A stretch of 64,000 bases of DNA, taken from positions 2,356,001-2,420,000 of the forward strand of contig CP021223.1 in assembly GCA_003999685.1 (NCBI GenBank), read 5' to 3'. How positions within the stretch are numbered: the stretch's first letter is position 1; the number at the start of each line of letters is the position of its first letter. Position numbers and translations under genes: made by a program. This document shows positions 52,622-64,000 of the stretch, one piece after another. Source of the stretch: Taiwanofungus camphoratus. Lineage: Eukaryota; Basidiomycota; Agaricomycetes; Polyporales; Taiwanofungaceae. The notes below the pieces were generated by a model, which saw only the letters and a program-made list of their open reading frames with translations, searched no databases and was not told the DNA's origin.

Positions 52622-53498
52622 ACGTGTCACTCAATGCCTTCGATAATACTACAATCACTGGTTTACCTTAGTCTAGTTCCAGTACATTTCCTTTGTCTCA
52701 GCGGCTCCAGTGACATCAGTATAGTAGCCACCCCCTCTACAAGCAACCCCATAGTTCCTAGTACACAAGTAGTTAGGGTGCCACTCTTACTACACCACTC
52801 CCGATGTCTTGTACATTGTAGCACAAGTAGTATAAATGTGATGTATGATGTCTGAGAACAAAAAAAAACAAGTTTTCCTCTTATTACAGAGCTCAAGAAG
52901 AGCATCTTCTGTATAACTTTTTATTGTGTCTCTACTGCATCTTTCCGTCTTCAATTACATTTGAAAAGTTGCATCTCTCTGCCTTCTACAGTTTTTTAAA
53001 GGGTTGCATCTAGTCTGCCTTCAACCCAAAGTCAAAGGGTTGTGTTTCTCCGTCTTCAACATTGTGTCAAAGAGTTGCATATAGTATTTGTCTACACTTA
53101 TCTGCCTTCAACTACATTGAAGGGTTGCATCCAGTTCATCTTTGACTCAAAGTCAAAGGGTTGTGTTTTTTCATCTTCAACATCACATTGAAGATTTGCG
53201 GATAGCATCTCATCTCTAGCTCAAGCCTTCTACAGCAGTCTGAAGGGTTGCATCCCAGCTAAGTCCTCACATTTCAGTTTCTCTTTTAGTATAGCATCAC
53301 ATAGTAGCTCCTTGAAGCTACGTCAAGCAGTCACAACACATGTTGTAGGTCATTGAAGACCTTCATAGACATCTCTTGACCAATTTGAGTCAGAAACCCT
53401 TGCTGCTGACTCATCCCCCTTGCACACACATAGTTTTACAGCCTTCTAGCTTCTCTAGGTCATACCCAGTAGAGGTTAGAGTGTTGTAGAGCATATCA
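52622..53498 (+). repeat. family E LTR fragment, diverged
   Basis: Matches about 48810-49504 with many C-to-T and G-to-A differences, ending AGCATATCA. The first part is lost at the family C LTR border. Confidence 0.8.
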
Positions 53499-54050
53499 AC
53501 AGTTCTTTCACATCTAATGGAGCAAGTGACAGCCTCAAATATATCAGATTGAACATTAAAGGACTCTGTTGCAACACTTTTTGCACTTCTTCTGTCGTCA
53601 CTTCCTTCTAGGAGTCAGAAGCAAAACGTGCTTTGGTTCTTTCTTCTGGATGTGCTGCCACTGGCTTCTTTACAACTGTCAGTGGTGGCAGCATTATCAG
53701 TGAATCTGAAAATAGGTGTGCCAGTGAGGACAATGTCTTACAGTAAGGTTGAGGTGGTGTGCATAGATCTTGTTTGCTTGTCATGTCATTGGTAGCCAGC
53801 TCCTTCCCTTAAATCTGGATCCCCTGAATGTCCACTTTGTAGTGGTCCTTCTGTAGGAGCAGAAGGAACCTTCCAATGTTCCTCCAGTGGGTAGGGTGCA
53901 AGCTACACAAAGGTCAGGAGCTATTTGATAAATAGACCTTGTTTAATAGAGCGTAGTCAGTGAGTTCGACAGTCAATCTCTCTGCAAACTCATCAGGGAC
54001 CAACAGACACTTGAGTAAAAAGTAAGAGCGGGCACCGCTTTTGATTCAAA
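53499..54050 (-). pseudogene. decayed coding fragment, unrecognised
   Basis: Minus-strand frame of roughly 180 codons with three stops: EFAERLTVELTDYALLNKVY, THWRNIGRFLLLLQKDHYKV, GKELATNDMTSKQDLCTPP, VVKKPVAAHPEERTKARFAS. Coding-like but without a known motif. Cut on its downstream side by the family E LTR. Confidence 0.35.
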
Positions 54051-54167
54051 AAGTGTACTTGATTGTTATAGCTTTTACAATAGAAGACTTTTCACACAGT
54101 GTAACATTAAGTACACATCTGGGTTACATGAAAAGATTTCTTAAGATGATCCCTCTCTGCCTCTCTT

Positions 54168-57100
54168 TCACTCCCTTGTCACATTTGTTTTTTCAAGGTT
54201 TGTGTTTGCTACTCTGCTAGAGAGCAGGTCGAGCATTCCCCTTACTCTCTGTTGCCTGTCACATCCAGCTTCCCATTCTGCAATCGCATAATAAGGCTGT
54301 TCTTGATTTGTAAGAACCTTGTATATAACTCTTTGGATTGCTCTAGAGCAACTCAACATAGTACAGTGGCATAGTGCCAGGCACTAATTGCTGTAGAAAT
54401 GTCAAATGATAGCATGTGTTGTTCAAAGATATAAACTACCTAGAAATTAAAGTTTGTCAAAGGTGATCAATTGCAGAAAGGAAAAGGACACACACTCCAT
54501 CTTTGATTTGAGCACTAGACAACATCACTTGTGGTCCTTCTGCCAGTACACTGTAGATTGAATAGTTGGTGATGCCTATTGCCTCCAAAAATTGCAGAAG
54601 TGCCATGCAATACAACCAATGCTGATTCTCTCCCTGGGTCTCAGAATAAGATGCTTTCTTGTATTCAATGACAATCAGGGGTAGCTCCAAAATTGCAGAT
54701 TCAGATGAATCTGACTTGACTTCGCAATCAAGGTCTAGTCTTTTCAGGGTTTCAGCGAGGAGAAACACCGAGTTTTTACACTCCTCGCATAAATGATTAT
54801 GGATAGCATGGGAAGGACATGTCGTGCTAGCAACCATAGCATACGTTTGGTATGTTCCTTCCCTGGGTGTACCGGAACCTTGCTTGTTCTGAGGTGGGGA
54901 CAAGAAATCAGGCCGAGGTTGAGGTGAATGCTGAGATTCATGAGGTTGCATATGGCACTAGATTAGCAAGGCGGATTGTCTTGAGCAGCTCTTCCGCAGC
55001 AGCAATAGGGACACGCAGGGTACCAAGGGCATCACATTTGCCTTGCTTCGGAGCCTGTCCCATTCTAGTCAAGAGTTCCAAGCGGCGCCATCGGACCATC
55101 CAGTCGTAAGCCTCGCGCATGACATAATGACTATCATCAAATTCCTGCCTGATGGCCAGCTGTCTCCGCTGTGCTGCCGTAGAAGGCCCAAGATTAGCTT
55201 CTGCCCATTGTGCTACTTGCTCATCTTTAATCACTTGTGTTGTCCGCACAAACCGCGCGAATCTACCGGCCTCTGTTTCAGCGCTTTTATCGAGGTCAAC
55301 GAAGATGTTTCGAGGAAACTGGAGCATGCGCTCCAAACTGTGCAACACAGCTTTAAGCATCAATGGAAACACCTTGTCAGCCACCATATATGCACTTACG
55401 ATGGAAACGGAAGAGGCTTATCAGGGTCGGCAGGCGGTGCCTCTGCAGTCACTTTGGGGGTACCAGGGGATAGAGTATACCCTTCGCCCGCTTTACCAGT
55501 GAAAAAGTCAAAGAACAGCCGATCGTTGTCATGCCGCCATGACACTTCAGCAACACTGCCTGGATAGTGGGCCTTGACTTGCGCATTCGCACATGCCTGG
55601 AAGATTGCCGAAAAGCTGCCAACTAACATGGATTTGACGTCAGGAGGGACGTCAACTAGTTCTTTTGCTCCTGTTCCCGCCTTTTTGAGATGTAGCCGAA
55701 CCTGATCATAGAGGTCCTGCCTCAGTGATTCATGAGCAGAATCAACGGGAGACATGTCATCCTGTCTTTCATGAACACGGGATGGATATAACACAGCCGT
55801 TCACTCACGACTTTGACCCATTCACGTGGCCACATGAACTCTGTTATCATTTTGTGCTCGTCTTGCACAACCTCGTCACTAAGAACAGATCTTAGTACTG
55901 CTTTTCGATCGAATAGCCAGTTCAATATAAGTAAAGCATCGTTGTCTGCAGCTTTTCTGGCGAAGCTATGAGCTCAAATGTGAGCACCGCTTCAGTAGAG
56001 ATGTGGTGCTTTTACTGACTCGGAGCATGACAAATGTTTAGGTATTTCAACTGAGCCAACCCTGTTGTCTCAATGATCAATTACTTGTAGCGGTGTAGAA
56101 AACGCCACTGTCATGACTGACCTGCTCCCGCCATCTCCATCTGGTGCGTTGATGCTCCTATAATGTGTTTGAGGATTAGTCATGTGTTGGAATACGAAAC
56201 ACCAGATCACTTACGGAATAGAGGATTGAGTTTCTGAAGTCGCAGAAGGTGGCGAAGATAGTGCGTCCAAGGATTTCTTGCGGCTGATTTATGACCATAT
56301 CAAGCCATGCCTCACATGAAATAAAGGATACGCACGACTTAGATGCCGATGTTGGCGCAGAGGATTTGGTAGACTTGGGAGCCATGTTTCCGAATCTGTG
56401 AACGAAGTCAAGTATGAGGAAAGAACGTCGAACTGAAGCTTACCCTTCAGCGGCTTTATGGCCTGATCCCTCGATCCACGCCAAGATTCTCTCACGACGA
56501 TCACGGACCAGTACCGCGGTCAGTTTCTCAATACATGCGTCCAGACGCCATTGCAAGACCGATCCTTGTCGAATCTCATCTGAATCGGCGCTTGCCTCCC
56601 GGCACGCTGCGTTGCGGACTTCTGAAGCACAGTCTGCCAGGCATAGAAGATATCGACAGAGAGAAAGGGCTGCACACGGATCAGAAACATCGATGTCGGA
56701 GTATTGTTCAATGCACCCTAGATGAACTTGAGGCTACATCATCTCTTCATAAGCAATTTTAGTCCCGATCTGTGCCAATACTTACAAGGATCCTCCCCGA
56801 GTCAGATTGCTTGTCGAGCCATCCAAAATAGACACGAACGGAACTGCCAGTTTCGGAAAACGCAAGCCCAATAAGAGGCTCGGAGATTCGCCATACATGC
56901 CTCTGATACAGTATACTCGACATGTGCACAGGCAGGCTAGTCTCCTCAACCATGCACAGAATTGGCAGCGTACTCGTCCTTGGCAACGGCTTCGACGTAG
57001 AATAGGCCAGAACGTGTGCATCAAGCTCAGCACGGCAGCGCTGATCTTCTTCGGGCTCATCCTCAGGCACTTCTACATAAACAGGCCGATTGCACATGGC

Positions 57101-58022
57101 CATAAATGTGGACAGACCGGGTCCTGCAAAGGAACGTGGCTTGGACGATGAAGTCGAGGAAGTTTCTTTCTCGTCACCGTGTTGGCCGTCGGTGCCTTCG
57201 CTATGCTGTTTCTCGCCGCCGGAATGTTCAGGCGTTCCGTGGTCGTCTCCATTAGACTCTCCGCCACCAGATCCATTGCCATTGGTGCCCGCTGCATGAC
57301 CATTGGCATTGTTTGATTCGTGTGCCTCAGGCTCGTCGCCGTCAGGATGCAGACTGCACGATACTTCCATACCAACTGAAACCATGAGAGGCACCCTAAT
57401 ATCCATTTGCATGTATTTCAACAGAGGGCTGAACATGCCCGTTCCATGTCGAGGAAGAGCGACACATGCATCCTCGCTGTCGACCAAGGCAATTGTCACC
57501 AACAGAGTGAGAGCGGATTCAAACATCACAAGAACAACTTGAAACTCACTCGACCAGATAATGATTCGAAACAGGGCACATGGCGTTACGCACCATGACA
57601 GCCAGAAAAGACTCCTTCGAGCTCGACTTGTTGCACAGATAATCCGAGATAATAGCATTCCTCAAAGAAACGCAATCGCTGAGGGTAGTGTTGAACACGT
57701 CACGCAGACGCTGATCTATCTGACTCTCTGGTTCATTTTCGGGAAGGACATTCGCACTCGAATCCGGGGCCTGCAGCTCATGTAGTAGTGGTTGTACCCG
57801 ACGATCGACAGGTGGATATGGTCCCTAGAGACACAAATTCAAACGAAAACATTACTGCAACTGCACGTCACTTACATTCTTCACCCATGAGGGTAGCCGG
57901 AAAGCACTTTGAAGACGTGCGCCACATTCCCTGACGTTAAGCGGCCATGTCTCACCGTCCTCGCTATGGTTGTGATATACAACGTCGTCCTTGAGCAGCT
58001 GAACATACGCAGAGTATGTCAT
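54168..58022 (-). pseudogene. paralogue 1 of an uncharacterised large gene family; ten-exon model, 3' end decayed
   Basis: Phase-consistent exons: 58022-57876, 57824-57550, 57476-56786, 56733-56444, 56395-56332, 56276-56215, 56157-56122, 55965-55809, 55761-55400, and 55337 onward. All splice GT-AG. Translation starts MTYSAYVQLLKDDVVYHNHS. Exon 3 has a Gly/Asn/Asp-rich linker, then LPVHMSSILYQRHVWRISEP and GLAFSETGSSVRVYFGWLD. Exon 8 has LNWLFDRKAVLRSVL and ITEFMWPREW. Exon 9 has VGSFSAIFQACANAQ and HDNDRLFFDFF. Exon 10 has GQAPKQGKCDALGTLRVP. A one-base shift near 54950 breaks the frame after LANLVPY. Beyond it, ILELPLIVIEYKKA and ITNYSIYSVLAEGPQVM are readable. The last part (SFDISTAISAWHYATVLC) has stops near 54370 and 54230. 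No known domain; the Glu-x-Lys segment is discussed in the findings. Confidence 0.7.
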
Positions 58023-58704
58023 GAGCGAATCAATTTTGATCCAATAGAGACTGCGGAAGGAGAACTTTGCGTCAAAGGTAGGCCAACTCAACGTAGCAAG
58101 AAACGCGTGCTAGTTGCAAGTTCGATCGCGTCGCAATCATGCACATGCGGGCGCTTAAACATGCCCTTCCTTGAAGTTCAGACTCGCATGCCACCCGAGT
58201 CGTCCTCTTCCCCCGTCTAGATTGACCATCACTGAAAAGATTCCGCGTGCATGTTCTGGCCTTGTTTTTCATTTTCCACAGTCACCCCGAGTCATCTCGA
58301 GTCACCATCCCGAATTTGATCCTCGTTGCTCGCCCATGTTGATATAGCTCCGAGCCAAGATAGTTAGTCTCGAAATCGGAAGCTGTCTCTCTCGATGAGG
58401 CCTTGAGGTATCTTCGTGCCTGTAAAACTGTACGATAGAACTTGTATCTCTTTTCTGATGGAATGGTCGCCTTACTTTTTACTAACGTTATTCATCGCTT
58501 GTGAGAGATTTTCGCTGTTTCTGACGATGCACGAAGTGACTGCACCTGCCTTTACAAGGTGCGTTGATTCAGAAGGCACGCGACTTGTCTTCTCGCAAAC
58601 TCACTCCGTAAGTGTCGATTTGGTTTGTGGCAGAATGTCTTGTATCCTATTTTGACCGATTTTTTGGTGTGTAAGGAGTTGTGTAAATATCCACCACACG
58701 CGGT
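58023..58704. other. spacer between paralogue 1 and the paralogue 2 relic
   Basis: The frame before the chosen ATG of paralogue 1 stays open for about 70 codons (including SWPTFDAKFSFRSLYWIKID), so the gene may start further upstream, near 58220. The rest (58270-58700) shows no gene. Confidence 0.35.
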
Positions 58705-59637
58705 TTACTTCTTGTACTTAGCGAAAATCAGAGGCAGCTCTAACACCAATTTCTCTGACAGTGTAGGTCGGACAGATACATTCAAGTTGGACACCTCCGA
58801 AGCAAGGCCGGAGACAACGTCCATGTCCCGTGGTGAGAACTCCTGCCTGTGGTGTATTTCTTGCTGACAAGTATGCTATATTTGTGGCCTTCGACCAATC
58901 CCAGCTCCATACTTGGAGGCGGTGTAGTTGTCAAATGGTTAGACGAACCCACCGCTACCTTTCCTCTACTCCAACTATGAGTTGAGCATTTTGAAAACCA
59001 CCTCTCCGTCGCCTGCCCTAATTCTTCCGCAGCTCTGTTTCAGCCGTGACAATAAATACAAGAAGGACCAAGGATAGCAAACCGTCTCCAGGAATTTTGT
59101 GTGGCACGTCCGAGAGGCCACGCAAAGACTGAAGCGCATAGGTGCTTCCCCCATTGGACGGGCCAGCAAGTCCTCCCGGTTACATTTAGCTGCCCATGTT
59201 GTGGCTCGGTCACTGATGTACGGGACATCACGATGTTCTATGGTAGAAGCTGCGATATATTGTGCACCTTTCCCAGCCCCAAGGTTCCAAAATATCTTTC
59301 CGCAGACTATCATCCCCTGGAAGGCTGTCCATCACTCCGGTATACTTAAGTTCGATGTCATTATTTTCATAGTCGACAAAGACACTTCTAGGTATGCGAA
59401 TTAAGCAGTCTAGTCTGTATCGAATCTAGCATTGAATATACTGAAAGATCTGGCATTACTCACGATGGTGTAAAGGAGTCTTCACATCAGTACCGGAGGA
59501 AGTAGCACCCGAACTGTCCCCAGAAGCGCGTTGATTTTGATACTTATCAACGTCAACAGATAAGCAGCATCTGTCATCTCTTGAATTGATTAAAAGACTC
59601 GAAGAAAAGACCACATGACCGTGGCGCCAATCACCTA
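58705..59637 (-). pseudogene. paralogue 2, truncated relic
   Basis: Similar to paralogue 3 from its exon with HDHDRLLFDFF (here GDWRHGHVVFSSSLLINSRD, down to the donor at 59463), through a 49-nt intron, to the last exon starting at 59414 (IRIPRSVFVDYEN, EHRDVPYISDRATTWAAKCN, REDLLARPMGEAP), and to VLELPLIFAKYKK followed by TAA at 58705-58707. The Glu of EYKK is Lys here. Several frame changes occur in between. Everything upstream of 59637 and all sequence after the EYKK motif is missing. Confidence 0.75.
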
Positions 59638-59712
59638 TATGGCGTGATTTGGCGCGCGACTGTTAGCATGCCTGCTGCCTCAGGTAACGGGCCTCACTCC
59701 GGGAGGGGGGTG

Positions 59713-60658
59713 TTAGCTGCAGAGTACGTAGGATCATCATGTGCGGGCTCTCCGTGTGCGTAGAAGTGCAGATACTCACGGAAAGTCACCAAGGTCGAGA
59801 CGAAGAACAGAGCACCAAGACATTGCAAAGTCCAGGAGACGAACGGCAGCGATCACGATCGTCAATAGGGACCGTATACGCTCTTCGAGTTGAGTCGTCC
59901 CCTTAGTATTGATGTGAAACAAGGTCGCTTCAGATTCTTCGTACAGTATGTACACGAGTCATGAGACGTGAGTCTCGGAATCGCGACGCGTTGCAGTCAT
60001 GCGTGTGTGCGGACGCTCTTACTACCTGATATGTATCACCGTCGATCTCCTCGAACAGGAAGAGTACTGTTCCGGGTAAAACCACTTAGTTTTTGACAAG
60101 GTAGCTATTGACATAGTTAAAAACATGTTTTACTGACCATGTCAAAAATCAGTGAAGGCTGAAATTGAACAACAGCATGACCCTCTGACGGAATGGTATG
60201 CGGGATACTGGACTACTTCAAGTGCCCGTTGTTTGCCCAAACTCGGAAAAAAGTCAGTAAGTTATATGTGCCACTGACCTTCTTTCGTGGTCTGAGAAGG
60301 GAATCTCCGCTCTCCTGCTTTGCTCTTTATATATGATATATCTCAACAATGTCCGATAGTCTGTTTCCTGGTACATTGAGCCTCTAGAGCCCTGATTCGC
60401 CACAATAATGTGTCCTTTCGCTTTCAAAGGCAGTTTTGCAATCTGGTGAAAAGCACTCGTTTTCAAGGATCCCTGTTCTGTTCCGTGTGGATGTGGACTA
60501 ACGGCCACAACGAAACCACTAAACAGAGAGGATGTAAGTCCTGTAGCACATCCAATTTTATCATAAGAATTTTTGATTCCGTTGGAATAATGTTTATCAA
60601 ATTGCCTGTTAGGTACAGCATTGTCGCTCACTAATCCTAAGCGAATCAGTAATATCAA
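59713..60658 (-). CDS. possible small spliced gene, unrecognised
   Basis: A 134-codon open stretch (60254-60658) includes GCATGLTSSLFSGFVVAVSP and KGHIIVANQGSRG and ends near a GT (RRAEIPFSDHERR). Further exon-like blocks follow: 60066-60026 (LFLFEEIDGDTYQ) and about 59936-59778 (SEATLFHINTKGTTQLEERI, then RSLLTIVIAAVRLLDFAMSW), with GT and AG at plausible sites and a stop at 59713-59715. I could not find a phase-consistent splice for every junction. It has no clear similarity to the flanking paralogues. It may be two fragments rather than one gene. Confidence 0.3.
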
Positions 60659-60828
60659 GTGGCTTGATGGTATAATGCAAGGAAGGACGTGAAGCTGCTA
60701 TAAATGAACAGAATAGGTGAGCAACAAGGCCTTTGACCAATCCTGCAGTTAGTTAGGTTTGCTTATCATTATATCGTCAAAACTCATGCCCCCATCAGGC
60801 CAGAATCACTAGAGTTGGCGCCATCCTT

Positions 60829-63800
60829 CTATTTCTCATCGTTTGTCTGGTTTTTCTTCGCCCTCGGTGGCCGTTTGGCGACGTTGCTTGCATCCAAAGT
60901 TTCTAATTGATGTTTGATTTTCCAACGCAAGGCTTTGTCACTGCCCTTCAATCGTTGTATAAGCTCGTCCTTGACCTCAGCAAATTTCGCATAAAGTTCC
61001 CTTGACTGCCACACCGCAATCCTACAAAGCACAGTCGCGTAGTGCCATGCACCTATCGCGGTGGAAATGTCAAAGGATTGTGTATGGCGTTCGAAGATAT
61101 ATACTCTCTGCATGTCGTTGTAAGCGAACACTGATGTATCACGGAGAAAACAAGACATTACCCCTTGCTTTATCCAAGCGCTTGCCACCACAGCTTGCGG
61201 ACCATCTGTTATAACGCTGAAAAGCGGGTAATTCGTGATCCCTAGAGACTCCAAGAACCTGGCAGCTGCCGTACAATACATGCGGTGCTGATTCGTGCCT
61301 TGAGCAATGGTGGTTGTAGCCTTCTTGTATTCGGCGAAAATCAAGGGCAGCTCCAGGACAGATTCCGATGGCCCTTTGGGTTGAACGGATACTCCCAAGT
61401 CGGACATGCTTGTAGCGAGTTCTGATACTACGTCTGTTTTCTCCTGTGAAAGGTTTCGGGTTGTTGGAGAAGTACATTTCGTACTCGCGAGTATATCGTA
61501 ATTGTGAATCCCAACCGGAGACGGTGCCAAGTGATCTGATGAAGTCACAGTTGGCTCCTGATCTGATGAAGTCACCACTGACTGCCAATCTGATGAAGTT
61601 ATCACTGACTTCCGATCCGACTGACCACTGGCTGACTGTTTCGATTGTTTCTGTTTCTGTTTCTTTGATTCCTCTGTCCTCGATTCTGCATATGACCGTT
61701 TAGGAGGATCAAGTGAGGCAAATCGCACGTCACCCAAGAGCTTGTGCGGGATATCCAAGACTATACGAAGAGTGCCGAGTGCATCACAAACACCCTTGGT
61801 AGGCGCCTCCCCTAGACGGGTCAGTAAGTTCTCTCGGTAACAATTAACTCGCCAGGTGGCCGATTGAGAGTGAACGAAGATCGCATCACGTTCTTCGATG
61901 CTATCAGCAGCTTCGAGTTGTTCGTCCGTTACAGCCCATGACTGCAGAGCTTCTATATCCATGTTCAGCTCCTTAAAATACTTGGGCAACTGACCACTCT
62001 CAGCCTTCACGGCAGCATCTTCCTTGTCAACAAACATGCTTTTTGGAAGCCAGAGTAAGCGTTCCAACCTGTTCAAAAGATTAGACAACTTATGTATTGA
62101 GAAATCGGACAACTCACGACGGATACACAGGCGGTTCAAACGGTTCCCTCGTGTCGATTCGAGGAGATATATCATCAGACTTGCCACTCGCTGACGCAGA
62201 CTGGCTTTCAGATTTATTAACGCCAACTGATAGACTGTATCCATCGTCTCCTGCATTGTTGAAGAAATCGAACAAGAGACGATCATGGTCATGGAGCCAC
62301 GACGCTTCCGAAACAGTGCCCGAGTGATGTGCTTTGGTCCGCGAATGCTTGCATGCTTGAAACATGGCAGAAAAGCTCCCAACGAGCAAGGGTAGTATAT
62401 CATCCGGAACGTCATTAGTGGTGGATGAATCCAGACGGCCTTCACGCTGCGCCTGTAAGACTTGCCTATGAAGGTCACCGAGCAAGAATCTGACGCTTCC
62501 GTCAACCTTAGGAATATCATCCTGCATTTTATTAATAGATAACCGGCCAAATGTTGACAAACACTACTCACAACATGCTTCCATTTGCTTGGCCAGATAA
62601 ATTCTGTCACCCTTTGATACCTCTGTCGCATTTCTGGATCATGTAGGACAGACAGGACGACGGCATTCCTATCGAAAAGCCACTCGAATATTCGTGCATT
62701 GTCCACACCTTCTGCAGATCGACGAGCAAAACTACAACCATGTAACAATGAGATTGAAGTTTGACGAAGAAGCACGCTACTGACTCGGAACATGACATGG
62801 ATTTGGTTGCAAGTTTGAAGGCTCCATCACTTGAAGCATAGGCGACCAGTTAAATTGTAATATATGTCTAGGTTCAGAGAACATACTTGGCATCCTCCCT
62901 GTCTTGATCTGTGGGCGGAGACACAGCAATGGTCCTGTGCGAGCCTTTATGTAAGTTTGGATGATTGGAGTCGGAAACCATACTCACGGTAATGATGATT
63001 CATTACGGAGGAACGGTGGTAGAGGTGAAGAGAGCTCAGGGATCAGAGATCTGTGGTGGGTCACGGCCCTCAGCTCAATGTTCTATGCAGAGTAACTTAT
63101 CAAACAAATGTACGCACGGCTGATCTGTAGGCGTTGTAGTTGCACTTGGGGTAGACTTGTCTCTTTTCGGCATGATAATAATGAAACCTTCAATGGGACA
63201 AAAATGAAGTCGAAATCGTGACTTACGTTTCCAAGCTCTTATATTCTTGCTCTTGGATCCACAGTTCAATTCTCTCACGATGATCGTCGGATTCTATTGT
63301 CCTTTCAGTTGAACTGCAAGTATCTAGACGCCATGACAAAGTCGAATGCTGTCGAATACATTTAGCCACAGCTGACTTTGCACTGTATGCTGCGTTTCGT
63401 ATCATAAAGATACGATCTTGTAAGCTCCGAAAGAATCTCAGAAGCGAGAATGCGGAATGTGACTCGGTCAGATTAATCTCACTTAGCCGGTCGAAGCAGC
63501 CAATGTGTCCCTGAGGCTTTATCCAATTTGGTAAACAAACGCAAAAGAACAATGATACATACACTTACAAGGACTTTTCCTGAACTCGTGTTACAATCAA
63601 TCCACCCGAATTGCAACGTGACTGAAGTGCCGAACTTCGAGAAGGCCACGCCGATGACAGGCCCTGGTATCTGCCACACGTGCCTCTGGTAGAGAATGCT
63701 CAGCATGAGCACCGGAAGGCGATCTTCGTTTGCCATAAACACGAGAGGTACCGAGCATAATGCCGGCAGGGTTTCATATGGAGAGAAGGTCAAAACATGA

Positions 63801-64000
63801 ACATTCAGCTCTGCAGGGCAATGTTCGTATCGAACAGGTTTGGGAACAGATCGTTGCTGAGGCCGCTCGCACAACGCCAAAAATCTAGTCATTGAGGATG
63901 CTGAGGAGGAGCTGGAAGTGTCCTCATCAGAGGAACTGTTGCTACTGTCTAGAAAGTCATCCGACCACTCGTCCACCGAGTCATCGGAATGTGAGTGAGG
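60829..64000 (-). CDS. paralogue 3 of the uncharacterised family (5' end outside window)
   Basis: Exons seen: 64000-63569 (partial; Ser-rich acidic stretch, then LPVLMLSILYQRHVWQIPGP, GVAFSKFGTSVTLQFGWID), 63516-63227 (same 290-nt length as in paralogue 1), a short Ser/Thr-rich exon about 63187-63114, about 63083-62990, 62731-62572 (EWLFDRNAVVLSVLHD, VTEFIWPSKW), 62521-62118 (VGSFSAMFQACKHSRTK, HDHDRLLFDFF) and 62068-60829. The last exon has LLWLPKSMFVDKED, LLTRLGEAPTKGVCDALGTL, a Lys/Gln/Ser linker with SSD repeats, VLELPLIFAEYKKA, GITNYPLFSVITDGPQAVV, YIFERHTQSFDISTAIGAWH and a basic tail ending NDEK. The last exon is undamaged. The junction into the short exon near 63187 did not keep phase in my reading. 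Soluble, with no signal peptide or membrane segment in the visible part; function unknown. Confidence 0.7.
61548..61625 (-). repeat. short tandem repeat inside paralogue 3 linker
   Basis: TCTGATGAAGTCAC-like units recur three to four times (about 61558, 61585 and 61612 on the plus strand among them), encoding repeated (V/I)TSSD motifs between the basic linker and the C-terminal domain. Paralogue 1 lacks it. Confidence 0.6.

Noticed and set aside
56414-57599. Plus-strand ORFs opposite paralogue 1
   Set aside because: They are shadows of well-spliced minus-strand exons whose protein is conserved in paralogue 3.
62118-62560. Treating 60829-62793 as one uninterrupted 654-residue protein
   Set aside because: In the middle the long frame reads across two introns in the wrong phase. 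The homologous exon in paralogue 1 shows that the true frame there is the one with DDIPKVDG and HDHDRLLFDFF.
1-64000. tRNA genes, rRNA, or a giant cargo-carrying element with a tyrosine recombinase
   Set aside because: No cloverleaf-like sequence, rRNA segment or tyrosine recombinase motif was noticed by eye; a dedicated scan was not possible, so short RNA genes could be missed.

Overview
This window reads as chromosomal DNA of a basidiomycete fungus, most likely an agaricomycete. The clues are split genes with very short GT-AG introns (about 33-75 nt), Ty3/gypsy chromoviruses with C-terminal chromodomains, a KDZ transposase with its cysteine cluster, a Tc1-like element and a LINE. The genus cannot be decided from the sequence. 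About three quarters of the window is transposon-derived. Nothing prokaryotic was seen, and no tRNA, rRNA or CRISPR array was recognised. LTR families are named A to E here for convenience.

Layout. (1) 1-1610: two ordinary genes end to end: the C-terminal tail of a probable HRD1-type ubiquitin ligase (+) and a complete five-exon AIM41/YqeY-domain gene (-), the latter with a likely GC-AG intron. (2) 2001-7345: a LINE (-) with one uninterrupted endonuclease-RT-RNase H frame, a 25-base A tail and a 14-bp target duplication. (3) 7925-24656: an unrecognised multi-exon gene (-) broken by a Tc1-like element (TA duplication), a family B solo LTR (CACCC duplication) and a 12.7-kb three-LTR family A chromovirus composite (GTACA duplication). 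Taking the insertions out rejoins open frame at two of the sites. (4) 24657-33495: family D and C LTRs, a second degenerate host-type gene, and a KDZ transposase relic with a 21-bp minisatellite. (5) 33496-53498: a nested retrotransposon pile made of a family B chromovirus with unmatched flanks, a family C gypsy element, family E LTRs in opposite orientations and a decayed family A copy. (6) 53499-64000: a decayed fragment and then three head-to-tail paralogues (-) of an uncharacterised large protein family whose C-terminal domain has a possible E-x-K nuclease-like motif. The first paralogue is broken near its 3' end, the second is a truncated relic, and the third runs off the window edge.

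How it fits together. Host genes sit at both edges and a retrotransposon nest fills the middle. The family A and family B chromoviruses each have 11-12 nt just inside the 5' LTR that are complementary to a site within the LTR, the arrangement used by Tf1/sushi-type self-priming elements. Both also have a small zinc-knuckle ORF between pol and the 3' LTR. Stop codons in the two main family A copies lie mainly where the sister copy has CGA, pointing to CpG deamination.
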